Shown here one piece after another: positions 7,332 to 10,566 of a stretch of DNA of 10,566 bases; position 1 is the stretch's first letter; every line of letters begins with the position of its first letter. The DNA lies in contig JAIRRM010000099.1 of NCBI GenBank assembly GCA_031255975.1, positions 1 through 10,566 on the forward strand. Direction: 5' to 3'. Under the pieces are notes generated by a model. That model was not told where the DNA came from. It was given only the letters and a program-made list of their open reading frames with translations, and made no database searches. The DNA is from Propionibacteriaceae bacterium. Lineage in GTDB: Bacteria > Actinomycetota > Actinomycetes > Propionibacteriales > Propionibacteriaceae. The translations under genes and the position numbers were made by a program.

Positions 7332-7400
7332 GTGTCTGCTGCTGTAGCTCTGGTCGCAACATGTCAGAGTTCTAGCGCGAATATCGAGACATGCGTTCGT

Positions 7401-9149
7401 TCAGTACGACAGGCCGTCTCCGAATCGGAAGGTGGGGTTCTCGGTATCAAACGGCACATCTGAGCGCGAAGCGACTACCGCGGCCATCGAACTGGGGATG
7501 TCGAAAGGCAGCTTCCCTTGAGGTTGATCTTTGCCAAACAACACATCCACCCAGGCAAAATCGCTGGTCCCGTATGTCACCGTCAACGCTGCCGCCGCGG
7601 CTACCAACGGGGCTATGATCGCCGGACGATCCAGATAGACATCCACCACCACTGGGGCGATCGCCGCCAACTCCGTCAAATGCGCGATGGTTTCAGCGGG
7701 GAACTCCAGTGACCCGGCATGGAAGAATGACTCAAAACCAGTGCCACGCTCGTCGAACGGTGCCTTCAGCCGCACCAGGATGACGGCAGCCTGCTCCGGG
7801 CTGTCCACCACCTGCGCCACTCCATCCAGAGCGGTCGGATTCACCCCTTCGGCGTAAACCGTGATCCCTTCCGACAACGGTAGTTGGCCATTGTTGTGCA
7901 GCAGGGTGACCGAGGCCCGCTGGGCCGCCAAGCCCGCATCGCGGAAGGCTTCGCAACCGACGATGATGGACGCCGTTTCGGCGGCGACGTGCCGATTCTC
8001 GAACAAGCCGAGGCGGAACTTCTCCGTGAGCAACCGTAGTACGGACTGATCCAGCCGCGCCTCGGACACTCGCCCGGCACGCACCAACTCGACCAGCGCC
8101 GATGAGCACATCTCGCCGCCGAACTGATCGACACCGGCGTCCAGCGCCTTGATGATCCGTTCATCGCGGCTGAGTTGCTCCACCCCCCAAGCGCGAGCCG
8201 GGAACGGCGCGCCGAACAACTCCGCGTCGGTCAGTAGCCCCCAGTCGGTGCAGATGATGCCGGTGAAGCCGAGTTCATTACGCAACAGATCTGTGAGTAC
8301 TCCCTTGTTAAAGCCGAAGCCGACCTCTTCGTATTCGGTGCCGACCGGACGACCGTAGTAAGGCATGATCTGCGAAGTGCCAGCCGCAATGGCCGCGATG
8401 AACGGCTTCAGGTGGTAGCCGAACTGTCCACCGGGATACACCTGATCTTTGCCGTATTCGAAGTGTGGGTCTTCCCCATCCTTCTGCGGCCCGCCGCCGG
8501 GGAAGTGCTTGGTCATCGCCGCAACTGACTCTGGCCCCAACGCCTCCCCTTGCAAACCGCGGATGTACGCCACGCCGAGTTTGCTGGAAAGCTCGGCGTC
8601 TTCGCCGAACGTACCGTTGCACCGCGCCCAGCGCGGCTCGGTGGACAGGTCGATCTGTGGATGCAGAGCGAGCCTAATGCCGACGGCCACGTACTCCTGT
8701 CGCATGATGTCGGCGAAGCTCTCCACCACCGCCGCATCGGCGATCGCGGCCAAGCCGAGGGTCTCTGGCCATTGAGAGAATGGCCCAGCGAGCATCGCCG
8801 CCCCCGGATTGTCGGTGAAGCCATGTCGCGGATCGGTGGAGAAGGTTATCGGAAGCCCGATGCCAACCTGAGCCGCTAAATCCTGGGCGGCATTGTGCCA
8901 TTCGGCCATTTCGCGCCCGGAATTGAGCGAACCAATCAGGTTAAAGTGGTTGAGCCGCCGTTTTTCGATCATGCTCTGTAGCGACGGCAGCCCGAAAATC
9001 GCGGTGCTCTCGCCCAGTGGGCCATATGAGGCCATGGTCTGGAACATCAGCCCGGCTTTATCTTCCAGGTCCAACCGGGTAAGAAGATCAGCCGCTCGCT
9101 GCTGCGGATCAAGGGACGGGTCTTGATAAGGATAGGTAGCTTCAGCCAT
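7401..9149 (-). CDS. Glycoside hydrolase family 3 beta-glycosidase (beta-glucosidase-like)
   Basis: This 582-residue retaining glycosidase would cleave terminal beta-linked sugars. The N-terminal barrel domain contains 'LITFSTDPRHG'-like sequence around 101-110, 'PRWARCNGTFGED' (172-184), 'KHFPGGG' (214-220) and the nucleophile motif 'GFTGIICTDWG', in which Asp302 is the predicted nucleophile. The second, sandwich domain runs from about 390, with 'ASVTLLHNNGQLPL' (412-425), to the very end, 'PTFRFGDGLSY'. The protein stops exactly where many GH3 enzymes continue into a fibronectin-III-like domain, so it is a two-domain form. There is no signal peptide, so it should act on imported sugar in the cytoplasm. 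It is the first gene of the operon, upstream of the ABC genes, and is transcribed divergently from a TetR regulator. The upstream ribosome-binding site is weak (GGA about 8 nt away). Beta-glucosidase is the likeliest activity, but beta-xylosidase or N-acetylglucosaminidase-like specificities cannot be excluded. Confidence 0.93.
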   Translation of the reverse strand: MAEATYPYQDPSLDPQQRAADLLTRLDLEDKAGLMFQTMASYGPLGESTAIFGLPSLQSMIEKRRLNHFNLIGSLNSGREMAEWHNAAQDLAAQVGIGLPITFSTDPRHGFTDNPGAAMLAGPFSQWPETLGLAAIADAAVVESFADIMRQEYVAVGIRLALHPQIDLSTEPRWARCNGTFGEDAELSSKLGVAYIRGLQGEALGPESVAAMTKHFPGGGPQKDGEDPHFEYGKDQVYPGGQFGYHLKPFIAAIAAGTSQIMPYYGRPVGTEYEEVGFGFNKGVLTDLLRNELGFTGIICTDWGLLTDAELFGAPFPARAWGVEQLSRDERIIKALDAGVDQFGGEMCSSALVELVRAGRVSEARLDQSVLRLLTEKFRLGLFENRHVAAETASIIVGCEAFRDAGLAAQRASVTLLHNNGQLPLSEGITVYAEGVNPTALDGVAQVVDSPEQAAVILVRLKAPFDERGTGFESFFHAGSLEFPAETIAHLTELAAIAPVVVDVYLDRPAIIAPLVAAAAALTVTYGTSDFAWVDVLFGKDQPQGKLPFDIPSSMAAVVASRSDVPFDTENPTFRFGDGLSY

Positions 9150-9222
9150 CGCCTAATTCCAACTTCTCTGTTGCCTGGGCATCTTTATGATGTGCGGCCA
9201 CGCTAACACACAAACCGGCACT

Positions 9223-9252
9223 AGTGTAGGTTTTTATTGCCAAGTCTGAGAA
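9223..9252 (-). promoter_or_regulatory. Candidate promoter of the GH3-ABC operon
   Basis: On the minus strand a TTCTCA box (9252-9247, 4 of 6 matches to TTGACA) and a TACACT box (9228-9223, 4 of 6 matches to TATAAT) are 18 nt apart. Transcription would start near 9216, giving a leader of about 65 nt before ATG 9149. The -35 box is one arm of the inverted repeat at 9247-9260, and the -10 box overlaps the palindrome CACTAGTG (9219-9226). The match is moderate and the assignment is inferred from position. Confidence 0.35.
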
Positions 9253-9260
9253 GATTCTCA
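9247..9260. promoter_or_regulatory. Candidate TetR operator: perfect inverted repeat in the divergent promoter region
   Basis: TGAGAA and TTCTCA form perfect 6-bp arms around a GA centre. The repeat lies inside the 161-bp gap between the divergent GH3 operon and the TetR-family gene. It overlaps the candidate -35 box of the operon and sits just upstream of a TAGAAT (9271-9276), which is a possible -10 box for the regulator gene. This is where a regulator repressing both directions would bind. The arms are short, so binding is inferred. Confidence 0.5.
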
Positions 9261-9270
9261 TTGGGTCGCT

Positions 9271-9276
9271 TAGAAT
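9271..9276 (+). promoter_or_regulatory. Candidate -10 box of the TetR-family gene
   Basis: TAGAAT matches 5 of 6 bases of TATAAT and lies 34 nt before ATG 9311. No good -35 box is found 16-18 nt upstream; that interval is occupied by the inverted repeat, which would place a bound repressor over the promoter. The start codon has an AGGA ribosome-binding site at 9298-9301, 9 nt upstream. Confidence 0.35.
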
Positions 9277-9310
9277 CGGCTGTTGGAACCAATTAGCAGG
9301 ATGGAAAGTC

Positions 9311-9985
9311 ATGTCCAAAACCGCCTCGTCTGTTACGCGTAAATCCACTGATACGCACGACACGGCCAATACACGCGAGCGCGGATACGCCAAAGGACGA
9401 GCTAAACGACAAGAGATCATCGAGGCGGCCACCGCCGTCTTCAGCGAAGCGGGGTACAACCGTTCGTCCATTCAGGAGATCGCCAGCCGTTGCTCCCTCA
9501 CCCGCGCCGGGCTGGCTCACTACTTCCCGAACAAGAAATCGATCCTACAAGCCGTCTTGGCTTGGCGGGACGAGACGGAGATGGCTGGTTTCCGCGCCCG
9601 AGGATCGGCGCGCGGTGGGCTATACGTGCTGCGCGAGATGGTGAATCTCGTCCGTACCAATGAGACCATGCCCGGCATGGTTTCGCTCTACACGATGCTG
9701 TCGGCGGAAGCGACCGCCCCCCACCACCCCGCCCATGCCTATTTCGCCGCCCGCTACCAGCGCCTCGTCGCCGGAACCGAATGGGCGATTAAGCAGGCCC
9801 AGACCGCTGGTGACATACGCCCTGGCGATGCGCACTCCCTGGCCGTCAGCTTGATGGCCCTGATGGACGGACTGCAACTCCAATGGCTACTCGGTGGCTA
9901 CCGTCTGGACATGGCAGCGGTGCTGGAAGCGGCTATCGAGTCCACCCTCATGCCTACCGCGAACTGGCGCATCGACCCCGAATAG
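9311..9985 (+). CDS. TetR/AcrR-family transcriptional regulator
   Basis: This 224-residue protein is a predicted dimeric DNA-binding repressor. An N-terminal hydrophilic extension of about 28 residues precedes the HTH domain. That domain covers about residues 31-78, with 'AKRQEIIEAATAVFSEAGYN' (31-50), the helix-turn-helix 'SIQEIASRCSLTRAGLAHYF' (53-72) and then 'PNKKSILQAVL', a classic TetR N-terminal domain. The C-terminal part (about 85-215) is helical and more variable, and would hold the ligand pocket and dimer interface; 'MALMDGLQLQWLL' (182-194) is a typical late helix of the family. AGGA lies 9 nt before ATG 9311. It diverges from the GH3-ABC operon across 161 bp that contain an inverted repeat, so it most likely controls that operon and its own gene. 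The ligand is probably the imported sugar or a breakdown product (inference). Confidence 0.93.
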   Translation: MSKTASSVTRKSTDTHDTANTRERGYAKGRAKRQEIIEAATAVFSEAGYNRSSIQEIASRCSLTRAGLAHYFPNKKSILQAVLAWRDETEMAGFRARGSARGGLYVLREMVNLVRTNETMPGMVSLYTMLSAEATAPHHPAHAYFAARYQRLVAGTEWAIKQAQTAGDIRPGDAHSLAVSLMALMDGLQLQWLLGGYRLDMAAVLEAAIESTLMPTANWRIDPE

Positions 9986-10041
9986 CGCCACCGCTCACAA
10001 CCAAGCCCCCGACTGAACCCCGCCGTTCCCGGAAACTGAAA
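9986..10041. other. Convergent gap between TetR-family gene and peptidase gene
   Basis: These 56 bp lie between two converging 3' ends. The sequence is C-rich on the plus strand. I see no stem-loop with a T-run, so no terminator is annotated. Confidence 0.35.
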
Positions 10042-10566
10042 TCACGCCAGGTCGAGGAAATGATCCAGCACCCGGGCACCGAAACGCAGCGACTCCAACG
10101 GCACCCGCTCGTCTACCCCGTGGAACATAGCGTTGAAGTCAAGTTCCGGCGGCAGTTTCATAGGGCAAAACCCAAAACAGCGAATGCCGAGTTTATCGGC
10201 GAAGTTCTTAGAATCGGTGCCCGCTGACAACAGGTAAGGCACGGCCTTGGCCGCCGGGTCTTCGCGTTGTAGCGCCACCTGCATGGCATCCACTAACTGT
10301 CCGGCGAACTCCGTCTCGATGGACGGGCAATCGCTCACCGTCTCCACTCGTACCTTCTCACCCACCAACTCCTTCACCGTGGCCAGCATCTCGTCGCGTC
10401 GGCCCGGAATGAAACGTCCGTCGATCACGGCTTCGGCACGGGTCGGAATGACGTTGGAGGCATATCCGGCGTCCAGGCGCGTCGGGTTGGTGGTGTTGGA
10501 CATGCAGGCACCGATCATGCGCGCGATGCCACCGAGGCGAGAGAGCGTCGTCTCGATGTCGTCATA
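10042..10566 (-). CDS. M20-family metallopeptidase, C-terminal part (5' end beyond window)
   Basis: This is the last 174 codons of a zinc-dependent M20/M25/M40 peptidase or deacylase. The frame stays open to the window edge, so the ATG at 10518 is internal. The segment 'LDAGYASNVIPTRAEAVIDG' followed by 'RFIPG' is the standard dimerisation-domain signature (N-VIP...A...D-R-PG). Downstream, 'SAGTDSKNFADKLGI' and 'FHGVDERVPLESL' correspond to the C-terminal catalytic-domain stretch. In 'FHGVDERVPLESL' the His is the conserved metal ligand of the family. The N-terminal metal-binding residues (H-x-D and Glu-Glu) lie outside the window. Substrate type (dipeptide, acylated amino acid or similar) cannot be read from this part. 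It converges on the TetR gene and is probably unrelated to the sugar operon. Confidence 0.9.
   Translation of the reverse strand, partial: YDDIETTLSRLGGIARMIGACMSNTTNPTRLDAGYASNVIPTRAEAVIDGRFIPGRRDEMLATVKELVGEKVRVETVSDCPSIETEFAGQLVDAMQVALQREDPAAKAVPYLLSAGTDSKNFADKLGIRCFGFCPMKLPPELDFNAMFHGVDERVPLESLRFGARVLDHFLDLA

Noticed and set aside
7320..7400. Promoter or attenuator in the gap between the GH3 gene and the ATPase gene
   Set aside because: Only a 5-bp CTCTG/CAGAG stem and poor -35/-10 matches are visible; nothing beyond the ribosome-binding site can be supported.
6795..7463. 222-codon open frame on the plus strand spanning the ATPase start and the gap before it
   Set aside because: It overlaps antisense a gene with Walker motifs and a strong ribosome-binding site, and its own product has no recognisable domain.
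9283..9292. TTGG-AA-CCAA dyad as an operator
   Set aside because: Arms are only 4 bp and the site lies in the leader just before the TetR-family gene; the TGAGAA dyad is longer and better placed.

Overview
The window looks like chromosomal DNA of a moderately GC-rich Gram-positive bacterium, most likely an actinomycete. The reasons are the acidic, Pro/Ser-rich FtsH tail, the lipobox-type binding protein, GTG/TTG codons at start regions, and the overall gene content. No genus can be named from the sequence alone. No RNA genes, insertion sequences, CRISPR arrays or attachment sites were recognised.

Layout. Positions 1-2258 read rightward. They hold the 3' end of ftsH, then an ATP-grasp protein of the sugar-transfer-associated type, then an aldo/keto reductase. 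Gaps are under 10 bp, so these are probably co-transcribed. A 106-bp convergent gap (2259-2364) follows. Positions 2365-9149 hold a leftward operon of five genes, read from right to left: a cytoplasmic-type GH3 beta-glycosidase, a double-NBD sugar ABC ATPase, a permease, a substrate-binding lipoprotein, an intercistronic stem-loop, and a second permease. A TetR-family regulator (9311-9985) diverges from the operon across a 161-bp gap. That gap carries a perfect inverted repeat (TGAGAA-GA-TTCTCA) overlapping a candidate -35 box of the operon promoter. The window ends in the 3' part of a leftward M20-family peptidase.

How the genes work together (inference). The lipoprotein captures a glycoside outside the cell, the two different permeases and the tandem ATPase import it, and the GH3 enzyme, which has no signal peptide, hydrolyses it inside. 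The TetR protein probably senses the sugar or a product and controls the divergent promoter. The transporter belongs to the ribose/AI-2 (CUT2) type, which is better known for monosaccharides. Pairing it with a glycosidase and a TetR regulator is therefore the most interesting system here. Its substrate is unknown. No gene is clearly broken; two genes (1-234 and 10042-10566) are cut by the window edges.
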